DNA of 43,290 nucleotides from JBCDGH01 sp038751365. GTDB lineage: Bacteria > Patescibacteriota > JACMRA01. The notes under the pieces are model-generated. The model had not been told where the DNA came from. It did no database searches and worked only from the letters and a program-made list of their open reading frames with translations. The position numbers and the translations under genes were made by a program. Of this stretch, positions 1-6,813 are shown in pieces. The stretch covers positions 1-43,290 of the forward strand of contig JBCDGH010000006.1 of assembly GCA_038751365.1 (NCBI GenBank), read 5' to 3'. The stretch's first letter is position 1; each line of letters opens with the position of its first letter.

Positions 1-62
1 ATAAAAATAAGAACCCCGAAGAAACCTTTTTTATTTCGGTCTCGATTCTGGGTGGTCGTGGG

Positions 63-254
63 TTAGGATAGTAAGCTTATTTCGTTTTCATTAAGTGCTT
101 TCTCTATTTCTAGAGCAGACACACCTGGTCTGATTTCAGCTATTTTCCACCTGTCAGAGACGCTTTTTAGCCAAGCGATGGCTAAACCATTTCTTTTAAC
201 AATCTTCTTTTGAGGGTTGAACCGTGAATCATTTACTGTATATCGAAAGCTCAT
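63..254 (-). CDS. Small hypothetical protein (63 aa)
   Basis: I do not recognise a family. The frame is open further upstream, but the ATG at 254 is preceded at normal distance by AAGGAG on the minus strand, one of very few good Shine-Dalgarno sequences here, so I start it there. The product is basic in its first half (FNPQKKIVKRNG) and ends in a short acidic segment (ALEIEKALNENE). It has no signal peptide or membrane segment. It lies alone on its strand, back to back with the FKBP gene. A weak hairpin (CCGAA/TTCGG with a T-rich tail, bases 3-37) lies just beyond its stop and could end the transcript. It could be a small DNA- or RNA-binding protein, but nothing proves this. Confidence 0.5.
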   Translation of the reverse strand: MSFRYTVNDSRFNPQKKIVKRNGLAIAWLKSVSDRWKIAEIRPGVSALEIEKALNENEISLLS

Positions 255-349
255 TAATTCTCCTTGTGTAGATACAAACCTAGATAAGCACATCCTAAAT
301 TTTATCAAATGTCAAAATTAGCTACTCGAAACTGTTTAAATTCAACCAA

Positions 350-377
350 TTGACAAATCCAAGCTAACACCTAATTA
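350..377 (+). promoter_or_regulatory. Promoter of the FKBP gene, short leader
   Basis: TTGACA at 350-355 and TAATTA at 372-377 are 16 bases apart. Transcription should begin near 384, only about six bases before the ATG at 390. No Shine-Dalgarno sequence fits in so short a leader. Confidence 0.6.
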
Positions 378-389
378 TAAGTTCAGCTT

Positions 390-902
390 ATGCAATCACG
401 AAAAGTGTATATAATCTCAGGAATTTTATTACTGTGTGTAGTTATCTTAGGAGTGGTATTGTTTTGGCAGGATAAAAATTCGGAAGAAAGCAATAATAAT
501 TTAGAAAATTCAAATTCTATGTCTGATAATCAGGAAAATCAAAGTGTACAAAATTTAGCTAATGGTCTAATCATCGAAGATATTAAAGTAGGTGTAGGTA
601 ATGTTATTAAACAAGGAGATACAGTTAGTATTCACTACGTGGGTACTTTAGAAGATGGATCTACTTTTGATAGCTCTTTAGAAAGAGGTCAGAAATTTAC
701 AACTCAAATAGGAGTAGGTAGGGTAATAAAAGGTTGGGATCAAGGTATCCCAGAAGGTGATAGTATAGTTGGTATGAAAGAGGGAGGTGAAAGAAAACTC
801 ATTATTCCAGCAGATTTAGCTTATGGAGACAGACCTTTGCCAGGTATACCCGCTGGCTCTACTTTAATCTTTATGGTAACTCAGCCAGAGATAGTTGACT
901 AG
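390..902 (+). CDS. Membrane-anchored FKBP-type peptidyl-prolyl cis-trans isomerase
   Basis: Residues 6-26 form one hydrophobic segment (uncleaved signal anchor), followed by an Asn/Ser/Glu-rich linker to about residue 60 and a complete FKBP_C domain at about 65-168. Domain landmarks are VSIHYVGTLEDGSTFDSS, VIKGWDQGIPEG, GMKEGGERKLIIP, LAYGD and the closing PAGSTLIFMV. The family catalyses proline cis-trans isomerisation and assists folding. With this anchor the domain should sit outside the membrane and act on exported proteins. The length (170 aa) is normal for a single-domain anchored FKBP. It has its own short-leader promoter and is followed after 6 nt by the broken kinase gene, with which it may be co-transcribed. 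The family call is firm; the client proteins are unknown. Confidence 0.93.
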   Translation: MQSRKVYIISGILLLCVVILGVVLFWQDKNSEESNNNLENSNSMSDNQENQSVQNLANGLIIEDIKVGVGNVIKQGDTVSIHYVGTLEDGSTFDSSLERGQKFTTQIGVGRVIKGWDQGIPEGDSIVGMKEGGERKLIIPADLAYGDRPLPGIPAGSTLIFMVTQPEIVD

Positions 903-908
903 CTAATT

Positions 909-1365
909 GTGGAATATAAAAATATTGCCAATCTTAATAGGCTGTGGTCTAGTAGTCAATTTAGGAAACCTATAGTAATATTGATTGGGGGTTATGCAGG
1001 TGCAGGGAAATCAACAGTAGCGAAGATGCTGTCTTGCTATCTAAAATATACCAATATACTTACCAACTGGCGTCATACGAAGTTTAGAACAAAAATTTAC
1101 TTCTAAAAAAGATAATCCTAGTTTATTTTCGCATACTTTTGATCTTTATAAGCTGGCAAAAAGTGAGAAACCTGAAAATATAATTGATCTCTATTTAAAG
1201 CAAAATATACAAAGCAATAAAAAAGTTTTTAGATTTGACCAGGCTATAGATGATAGACAAGCTTTAGCATACATTGACAAAAGCATAGGCAAACACCTGA
1301 TTGCGCATAACAGTTTATTATATGATTCACAAAATATCTATAGCGGCTTTAGTAACCCAAAATGA
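909..1365 (+). pseudogene. Frameshifted P-loop kinase, 2-phosphoglycerate kinase-like
   Basis: A GTG start at 909 opens a frame with a clear Walker A motif (GGYAGAGKST, about residues 28-37) but stops at 1106. If one base near 1056 is skipped, the frame continues as NILPTGVIRSLEQKF and then NPSLFSHTFDLYKLA, up to TGA at 1363-1365, giving about 151 residues. A Walker A followed about 20 residues later by TGVIRS and then by a NPSLFSHT-type segment resembles 2-phosphoglycerate kinase-like P-loop proteins. I see no slippery heptamer, so a one-base insertion (mutation or assembly error) is more likely than programmed frameshifting. The 3' end overlaps the NUDIX start by 44 bases, and the restored protein seems short for the family, so the C terminus may also be lost. 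Confidence 0.6.
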
Positions 1366-1780
1366 TCAGTTATTAATGATTAAAGAGAAGCAGAGTAATG
1401 TTGTTTCTTGGGATATACCTGCCGGCGGTGTAGATCAAGGCGAAGCTTTAGAGGAAGCGGTAATAAGAGAAGCTATGGAAGAAGGTGGTGTAAAAATTAA
1501 AAACTTAGCTTTGGTTGGCATATTATCTTTTGTGCAGTCAAGTAAGACCACAATAAACTTTGTTTACAAGGCAGACTTAGATAGATTTATCGATACTTCA
1601 AATGTAGTATCAGTAGAAGATGAAGAAATTGAAGATGTTAAACTTTTTAGTCGTAAACAAGTAAAGGATATTATTGACCGTAAAGAGTACGAGCATAAGC
1701 TAGCTATGGTAAGGTTGAGCTTATTTTTAAATAAAAATTATACAGTAAGTACAAGCCCTCTAACAATTTACGAAAACTAA
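1322..1780 (+). CDS. NUDIX hydrolase
   Basis: The protein (152 aa) carries a perfect NUDIX box at about residues 41-63: a Gly, five residues, Glu, seven residues, then REAMEEGGV. The family hydrolyses nucleoside diphosphates linked to another moiety, with Mg2+ bound by the Glu residues of the box. The substrate cannot be read from sequence; MutT-like or (di)nucleotide clean-up roles are both possible. I chose the ATG at 1322 because the fold begins directly after it (IHKISIAALV); the open frame extends 21 bases further up. The start lies inside the tail of the frameshifted kinase frame. The last 20 residues are polar and outside the domain. Confidence 0.85.
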   Translation: MIHKISIAALVTQNDQLLMIKEKQSNVVSWDIPAGGVDQGEALEEAVIREAMEEGGVKIKNLALVGILSFVQSSKTTINFVYKADLDRFIDTSNVVSVEDEEIEDVKLFSRKQVKDIIDRKEYEHKLAMVRLSLFLNKNYTVSTSPLTIYEN

Positions 1781-1782
1781 AA

Positions 1783-2634
1783 CTACATTTTGTTGAATAC
1801 GTTTTGGATCCATTCAGAACAGTTGATCGATGAAAGGTCTTTGGCTATTTCTTGGCTATTAGGAATATGGACCGCCACAGCACTGTATACTAATCTTAAA
1901 TAAGGTATAACAACACTTTTTGCCAATTTGGTTTGGTATTCTGGAAACTCAGTAATTAACCTCAGCACTCCGATTGGATCAATTGCGCTTCTGATCTCTG
2001 GATCGTTAAGTTCATGAAACCCAAGCTTAATAGCTTCGTTATGGACTATGCCGCCACGGATTGTTCTATGATTTGAGTCTTGTACTCCGCCTTTGCCTTT
2101 TAAACTGTCCACAAGTTTATCGGACAATACTTCTTGTTTATTTTTTGTTTTACATAAGATTATTTTTGATAACCCACCTGTATACACCATAGTTCTTGTA
2201 GGCATGCTAAACTTAGCCGCGGGAACTTTTATACTTTCTCTACAGATTGATAGATACTGTTTATAGCTAATTTTGATGTTTAAAGTATCAATAATCTCTA
2301 GATTCTGTTGAGATAAAAAGTTCTCAATCTTCCAGGCTATATGGTACATTTCTGGTCTTACTATCAGCATAGCTAGGTTGGGAAATCTGGACAACAAGTC
2401 TTTTATTTCAGGATTAGGTTCAATCTCTAGACAGTCGGGATATTTGTTTAATATATCGTCGAGAAATTTATCACCAAATTCAAAGGCTGTTTTCAACATT
2501 TTTAATTTTTCGTCTCTATTGTAATTCTCTAAATGTGGTGATTTTAAAACCTCGTTTATAGCATCGGGAGCGTTTTCTGTAATTGATTTATTACTATTTC
2601 TTAAATAATTAAAATTATACGGCTTTTCAGACAT
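1783..2634 (-). CDS. Protein with a divergent nucleoside diphosphate kinase-like domain
   Basis: The protein has 283 aa, twice the length of an NDP kinase. Residues about 85-235 follow the NDPK plan: an opening strand LAMLIVRPEM (compare IMIKPDGV), a central region, then HRTIRGGIV in place of GTIRGDF, and LGFHELNDPE in place of the NVIHGSDS motif that holds the phosphorylated His. That His is present. The first 85 residues are mostly helical with no known motif. CPR genomes often lack standard nucleotide genes, so this may be a stand-alone kinase or a regulatory or nucleotide-binding derivative; I cannot tell whether it is active. It starts at the ATG (2634), not the preceding TTG, and is convergent with the NUDIX gene, with two bases between the stops. 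Confidence 0.55.
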   Translation of the reverse strand: MSEKPYNFNYLRNSNKSITENAPDAINEVLKSPHLENYNRDEKLKMLKTAFEFGDKFLDDILNKYPDCLEIEPNPEIKDLLSRFPNLAMLIVRPEMYHIAWKIENFLSQQNLEIIDTLNIKISYKQYLSICRESIKVPAAKFSMPTRTMVYTGGLSKIILCKTKNKQEVLSDKLVDSLKGKGGVQDSNHRTIRGGIVHNEAIKLGFHELNDPEIRSAIDPIGVLRLITEFPEYQTKLAKSVVIPYLRLVYSAVAVHIPNSQEIAKDLSSINCSEWIQNVFNKM

Positions 2635-2794
2635 CAATTTTGTAGCCTATTATAAAAGACTGTTTTACGTCAAAAGATAATCAATTTACTAATACTACTC
2701 TAGCAGCTATATAAATTGACAAAGGTAGAAGTATGTTTTTATTATTAGATACTACTCCTTTTTGAAGTAGAAGTTTTGCAATTAATTTAGTGGT

Positions 2795-3067
2795 ATGAAT
2801 ATATTAGATAATTCAAAGATTTTTTTTATAGAAAACGAGATCTGTTATAGTTCAAGTGGTAGTTTAGGCTCAGCAGTCTCAAAATATAGCGAGTCAGCTA
2901 AGAGTGGTAATAGCAGAAAAGGCTTTGCTTCTATGAGTAAGGAAAAACGTAAACAAATAGCTAAAAGAGGCGGCGTAGCCAGAAAAGTAGCTGCTGAAAA
3001 CGGTAGCGCGCCTTCTTATTCTATTATTGGACAAAAGGGTGGAAAAGCTGGGTCAAAAAGTAAATAA
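2795..3067 (+). CDS. KGG-repeat (stress-type) small basic protein
   Basis: The last half matches the KGG motif family seen in bacterial general-stress proteins such as GsiB-type proteins: KGFASMSKEKRKQIAKRGG is one full repeat and IIGQKGGKAG a second, partial one. Such proteins are small, basic and hydrophilic, and are linked to stress or DNA association; the molecular role is poorly defined. The first 40 residues are Ser-rich and not part of the family, so translation could instead begin at the internal Met of MSKEKRK. The gene stands alone. A TTGACA lies about 80 bases upstream, with no clear -10 at the right distance. No terminator with a T-run follows, only a short hairpin (AGCCT/AGGCT). 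Confidence 0.7.
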   Translation: MNILDNSKIFFIENEICYSSSGSLGSAVSKYSESAKSGNSRKGFASMSKEKRKQIAKRGGVARKVAAENGSAPSYSIIGQKGGKAGSKSK

Positions 3068-3134
3068 GCAAAAATAGTTGACGCTAGATGCTAGTGAAGC
3101 CTTACGTACAGGCTAAGATTATTGTGTCTATGTA

Positions 3135-3908
3135 CTAGGATCTCAGACCAATTCCTTTATTTAATAGATATAGGTTTAACCACACTAAGAAAAGTGTTAG
3201 ACTGCACAGCACAGTTAAACTGTGTAAAATGTTAATATCACTGAAGCCTAAAAACCCATATCTAAAACCATCTACCATATACAAAACAGGATTAAGTCGT
3301 GATACTTGCCGCCAGAATTCAGGTAATCGGTCAATCGAGTAGAATACTCCTCCTAAATATGTTAATGGGGTGATAACGAAAGTGGGAACAATAGCTACAT
3401 CGTCAAATTTTTTAGAGTAAATACCGTTGAATAAACCACCTAAAGAAAAAACTACAGCAGTTAAAACAGAGTACACTATCACTATACCAAGATTATTGAT
3501 TTGTGTATTTGTGAAAAGTAAAGATATTAAGTAAACGATAATTCCGACTAAACCTCCTCGAAAAACCCCTCCTGAAGCAAAACCTGCTATTATTACCCAA
3601 TTTGGAGTGGGTGAGACCATAATCTCCTCGATATTTCTTTGAAATTTAGACCCGAAGAACGAGCTCACCACATTTGAAAAGGCGTTCGTGATAATTGCCA
3701 TCATTACTAATCCTGGAACAATGAAAGTAATAAACGAAACACCATTTATGTCGCTTACCTGGGAGCCAATAAAACTACCAAAAATTAAGAAGTACAAGCT
3801 CGTAGTGATTACTGATGGTAGTAGTGTTTGAGTCCAAATTCTAAGTATTCTAACCACTTCCTTTCTGAAAATAGTTAAAAAAGCTAAGTAATTAGAGTGT
3901 AAATTCAT
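3135..3908 (-). CDS. ABC-2 type exporter permease
   Basis: This is a multispanning protein (257 aa from the ATG at 3908) with six hydrophobic segments and the ABC-2 layout: a cytosolic N-terminal stretch with FRKEVVRILRIW, TM1 at about 30-50, and the family signature region in the C-terminal half (PLTYLGGVFYSIDRLPEFW, then NPVLYMVDGFRYGFLG). It resembles YadH-type permeases. It pairs with the ATPase encoded 4 nt upstream on the same strand, so the two form one operon and one exporter. The open frame extends upstream to a TTG at 3929, overlapping the ATPase; I prefer the ATG. Substrate unknown: drugs, lipids or polysaccharides are exported by relatives. Confidence 0.88.
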   Translation of the reverse strand: MNLHSNYLAFLTIFRKEVVRILRIWTQTLLPSVITTSLYFLIFGSFIGSQVSDINGVSFITFIVPGLVMMAIITNAFSNVVSSFFGSKFQRNIEEIMVSPTPNWVIIAGFASGGVFRGGLVGIIVYLISLLFTNTQINNLGIVIVYSVLTAVVFSLGGLFNGIYSKKFDDVAIVPTFVITPLTYLGGVFYSIDRLPEFWRQVSRLNPVLYMVDGFRYGFLGFSDINILHSLTVLCSLTLFLVWLNLYLLNKGIGLRS

Positions 3909-3912
3909 CTTG

Positions 3913-4824
3913 CTATTTATTTTTAACAATATTTAAAAAAAGCTCTTCAAGCCTATTACCTTTTGGTCTAATACCATATATATTAATATTTTTGTTATTT
4001 AGTTTGATTACAAAGTCATTTATGTTTTGCTCTTTCTGGAAAGTTACTTCTAGCTTATCCTCATCTATCGAGACCACATCATAATCCTTTACTTCAAGGT
4101 TGGAAGTGTTTCCTTTCACATCAAATTGGTATGTCTCTTTGTTTAAGGACGTAAGCAGGCTTTTGACAGAGTCCTTTTTTACTATTTCGCCGTCTTTTAT
4201 GATAGCAGCATTTTTACAAAGCTGTTCAACCTCTTCTAGATAATGTGTAGTCAAAAGTATAGTTACGCCTTGCTCGTGATTAAGTTTTTTTAAATATTCC
4301 CACATACCATATCTCAATTCTACGTCTACTCCGGCAGTTGGTTCGTCTAAAATTAAGAACTTTGGACTATGTATTAGAGCTCTAGCAATCATTAATCTGC
4401 GTTTCATGCCTCCAGACAAGTTCTTGGCAATATCATCTTTTTTTTCACCCAAGCCTAGCTGATCTAGAATTTTGTCTGCTTTGTCTGATGCTTCACCCCG
4501 AGATATACCAAAGTATCCTGCTTGCCAGACTACTATATCTTTTACTTTATCGAATATACTAAAATTGAATTCCTGTGGAACTACACCAATCTGACTTTTT
4601 ATGTAGTTTATATCTTTATCTAAATCCTTATCAAAGACTTTTACCACACCTTCTGTTTTTACAACAAGACTAGTTAATATACCAATCATAGTGGTTTTAC
4701 CTGCTCCGTTTGCTCCTAAAAGTGCAAAGAAATCCCCAGATTCTATAGTCAGGTTTATATGTTTTAGGGCTTTGACTCCTGTTGAATATGTCTTTGATAA
4801 ATTGCTTATTGAAAGTGCTTCCAT
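3913..4824 (-). CDS. ABC transporter ATP-binding protein
   Basis: All nucleotide-binding motifs are present in order: Walker A GANGAGKTT (about residue 37), signature LSGGMKRRL (about 135), Walker B LILDEPTAGVD (about 155) and the switch His in TTHYLEE (about 190). After residue 215 there is a C-terminal extension ending in IRPKGNRLEELFLNIV, typical of YadG/CcmA-like ATPases that work with ABC-2 permeases. It energises the permease encoded immediately downstream. There is a TTGACA 38 bases before the ATG and a TATACT directly before it, but their 23-base spacing is too long for a normal promoter, so the promoter is unclear. Confidence 0.93.
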   Translation of the reverse strand: MEALSISNLSKTYSTGVKALKHINLTIESGDFFALLGANGAGKTTMIGILTSLVVKTEGVVKVFDKDLDKDINYIKSQIGVVPQEFNFSIFDKVKDIVVWQAGYFGISRGEASDKADKILDQLGLGEKKDDIAKNLSGGMKRRLMIARALIHSPKFLILDEPTAGVDVELRYGMWEYLKKLNHEQGVTILLTTHYLEEVEQLCKNAAIIKDGEIVKKDSVKSLLTSLNKETYQFDVKGNTSNLEVKDYDVVSIDEDKLEVTFQKEQNINDFVIKLNNKNINIYGIRPKGNRLEELFLNIVKNK

Positions 4825-4863
4825 CTTAGTATAAGACTCTTTTATTCCTTTGATGTTGTCAAT

Positions 4864-5325
4864 TTAACCCCTGACAGTAGATATAATATCTCCAAAATTA
4901 GAACCCGTTAAAAAACTACCGATGAAAGCAACTACGGTGTAGGCAACTATAATTATTACTAATCCAACGATACTTGTTTTGATGCAATTCCATCCTGCCT
5001 TAGATCTTTCACCACCTCCAAAATCGGTCATCACAAGTAAGCCACCATATACAATAAATAAGACAGTCAAAGCGCCTCCTACAAAAGTTAAAAACCTTGC
5101 CAAGGAGAGTATAAAATTAGCAATACTATCAGCAGTTGGATTAAAATCTCCATCTATCAATGGGCAACTACCACCACATATAATTTCACTTGAAGGTATA
5201 AAATTGGTATTTTGTACAGATTGTGCTTCTACTACTACTGGCAAAAGTAGAATTAGTAGCGTTGAAAGTGCTAACAATCTTAGGAAAAATTTAATTAGTC
5301 CATTTGATACTCGTTTTAAATTCAT
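4864..5325 (-). CDS. TrbC/VirB2-like pilin family membrane protein
   Basis: The protein has 153 aa. Residues 10-33 are a signal peptide with a likely cleavage after VEA, then an exported linker with a Cys pair (CGGSC), then two membrane segments at about 72-95 and 115-140, separated by a short charged loop with GGGERSKAGW. Two hydrophobic helices behind a signal peptide, with a small polar loop, is the plan of type IV secretion pilins (TrbC/VirB2). Small proteins of this kind are widespread in CPR bacteria, often without a full conjugation system, and none is visible here. It lies upstream of the ABC exporter genes on the same strand, 39 nt away. A surface fibre or DNA-uptake role is inference. 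Confidence 0.65.
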   Translation of the reverse strand: MNLKRVSNGLIKFFLRLLALSTLLILLLPVVVEAQSVQNTNFIPSSEIICGGSCPLIDGDFNPTADSIANFILSLARFLTFVGGALTVLFIVYGGLLVMTDFGGGERSKAGWNCIKTSIVGLVIIIVAYTVVAFIGSFLTGSNFGDIISTVRG

Positions 5326-5553
5326 AAAGATCTAGTGTTCATGTTATTTTTAGTAGGTTTATTAGCCTAAACTACTTTTTTACACAACAGTGTTATTAGT
5401 TTAATATTCTATTTTTTGAAAATACAGTCAATAGGCTGATTAAAAAAGATAGCTTAAGTAAAATTTTCACCTAAAATATGCTTGTAATAAGCTATTTACT
5501 TACTTATTAAAGTTCTAGTCGTGAAGTTAGGAGTGTGAACCGGTATAGTAAAG

Positions 5554-5826
5554 CTAAGTCAAATAATACTTCTGTGGACGATCGTTAGATCTAGCAATAA
5601 TTTTTCTAGCCTCAAGATCAAGTTTAACTGTTTCCATATACCAGCCAACTGACCCATCAAACTTACCTTCTAGTCTAAACATAAACTCTTTAAAAATTTC
5701 GTTGTGAGTTAGTCTTTTCTTATCTAGAATATCTAGAAATACTTTTTTAATTATCTCATATTTATCGAGCGAAATATTTGTACCAGTTTTATTTGGGTCT
5801 GGATGAAGTGCTAGTATTTTGTTCAT
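5554..5826 (-). CDS. DUF6958 family protein
   Basis: The protein has 90 aa. It begins with ILALHPDPNKTGTNIS and ends with FDGSVGWYMETVKLDLEARKII, a conserved pair of blocks that I recognise from the DUF6958 family. The middle (LTHNEIFKEFMF) and the final basic strand look like a small winged-helix fold, as in proteins that read DNA, but no function is established for the family. It is complete, of normal family length, and divergent from the AHSA1-type gene that starts 97 bases away, so the two could share a control region. Confidence 0.65.
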   Translation of the reverse strand: MNKILALHPDPNKTGTNISLDKYEIIKKVFLDILDKKRLTHNEIFKEFMFRLEGKFDGSVGWYMETVKLDLEARKIIARSNDRPQKYYLT

Positions 5827-5923
5827 AAGTAATTTTTAATTAGTGCTTATATGTTACATTAAATTGCTTGAGTTGACAATTCAAATTAAAGAACTGAATT
5901 TTGGCTTAAACTTAATTATTCAT

Positions 5924-6343
5924 ATGTCCACTTACAAAATTGCACAAGTTAAAAAAACCTATGATGGCACTTCTGCTCAAGTATGGGACGCTTTAGTTAA
6001 TCCTGTTAAAGTTAAGCAATACTTCTTTGGCACAGATATGGAATCTAGTTGGGAAGTTGGTGATTATATTTATTTTCGTGGAGAATATAATGATAAAGCC
6101 TATGAAGATAAAGGTATAATTACTGATTTTGAACAGGAAAAGTTACTTGCATATAATTATCGATCATCTTGGAGTCAGACTGAAGATACTCCTGAGAATT
6201 ATCTACCCGTTAGATTTGAGTTAGAATCCTCTGGTGGCAATACCACATTAACAATTACTCAATCTTGCTTTACTGAAGAAGAAGCTAAAGATTCTGAAAA
6301 AAATTGGAAACAGGCTATGGAACAAATGCAGGAAGTTATTTGA
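5924..6343 (+). CDS. SRPBCC / AHSA1-type protein
   Basis: I start it at the ATG at 5924 (139 aa): the domain begins directly there and the upstream open stretch is not protein-like. It follows the START/Bet v 1-like AHSA1 pattern: an opening strand with VKKTYDGTSAQVWDALVNPVKVKQYFFG, then SSWEVGDYIYFRGEY, GIITDFEQEKLLAYNYRSS, and a closing helix KNWKQAMEQMQEVI. The fold encloses a hydrophobic pocket; members bind ligands or, when fused to Aha1, stimulate Hsp90. Stand-alone bacterial forms have no fixed role. A TTGACA lies at 5873-5878, but its -10 box is not obvious. Confidence 0.8.
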   Translation: MSTYKIAQVKKTYDGTSAQVWDALVNPVKVKQYFFGTDMESSWEVGDYIYFRGEYNDKAYEDKGIITDFEQEKLLAYNYRSSWSQTEDTPENYLPVRFELESSGGNTTLTITQSCFTEEEAKDSEKNWKQAMEQMQEVI

Positions 6344-6357
6344 ATTACACTATCTAA

Positions 6358-6441
6358 CCCAGCTCTTCAAAATACTTGGCTACTTTCTTAATCCCAGTAG
6401 AGTTTCAGGACTAACAACTAACAATCCTTCTGCTGAAGCAA
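6358..6441 (-). pseudogene. Copy of the 3' end of the mannose-1-phosphate guanylyltransferase gene
   Basis: About 80 bases closely match the last codons of the intact gene that ends at 9557: the minus strand encodes EGLLVV, then SPE, and after a lost base KKVAKYFEELG, against EGLLVVNPE and KKVAKYFESLS in the intact gene. The reading frame is broken, so this is a non-functional partial duplication. It is joined head-on in the same strand to the isochorismatase remnant. Confidence 0.65.
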
Positions 6442-6663
6442 AAAGTAAAGACTTATCATGTCTATCACTATAATTTGCATCAAATTGTACATTTACTCTT
6501 AAAATTCTACAAGATTTATCTCTTGCACTATGAATCAACGAATTCACTTGATCTAGAGTACGATGACGTTCGATGTAATCAGAGTGTAACCCTTTGCAAC
6601 TAGCTTCCCTTCTGGATGTGCGATCTCGTTAATGAAATCAATTAGTACTAATGTTTTGTACAT
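6441..6663 (-). pseudogene. Broken isochorismatase-family (cysteine hydrolase) gene
   Basis: From an ATG at 6663 the minus strand encodes MYKTLVLIDFINEIAHPEGK. This is the start of the isochorismatase-like hydrolase fold, with its catalytic Asp in LIDF. The frame shifts near 6590; in the next frame it goes on as SDYIERHRTLDQVNSLI and RILRVNVQFDANYSDRHDKS, which matches the family's helix and second strand. The C-terminal half, including the nucleophile Cys, is missing and is replaced by the copied 3' end of the guanylyltransferase gene. A frameshift plus truncation makes it a pseudogene. Confidence 0.6.
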
Positions 6664-6672
6664 TCTTTACTT

Positions 6673-6813
6673 TCAACTGAATTTGCTAAGAAAGTCAATC
6701 ATTCCCTCTCTTGTTTCGACAAGTTTCTCAGGACTGAAAATCTTGAGATAACTAGGTGTGTGATAATCATACCCTACAGTACAAATTGAAAGAGGTACTT
6801 TTTTGTAGTTAGT
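6673..6813 (-). pseudogene. Orphan C-terminal coding fragment
   Basis: The minus strand is open in the frame of the methyltransferase gene directly beyond that gene's TAA (6814-6816), and encodes about 46 residues ending at TGA 6673-6675, including VPLSICTVGYDYHTPSYLK and LVETREGMIDFLSKFS. There is no start codon. It could be the tail of a lost gene; the shared frame with the gene upstream may be chance. I recognise no family. Confidence 0.35.

Noticed and set aside
1..62. tRNA or structural RNA fragment at the left edge
   Set aside because: G/C-richer than its surroundings, but it lacks a tRNA cloverleaf or TPsiC motif; at best a weak minus-strand terminator.
3068..3134. Terminator between the KGG gene and the exporter permease
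   Set aside because: AGCCT/AGGCT forms a hairpin, but neither strand has a T-run after it.
4979..5335. 118-codon + strand frame
   Set aside because: It lies fully opposite the pilin-like gene, which has a clear signal peptide and membrane segments; a shadow frame.
5340..5553. Regulatory RNA in the gap upstream of the pilin gene
   Set aside because: Only a distant 8-base inverted repeat (ATAGCTTA/TAAGCTAT) in AT-rich DNA; within chance expectation.
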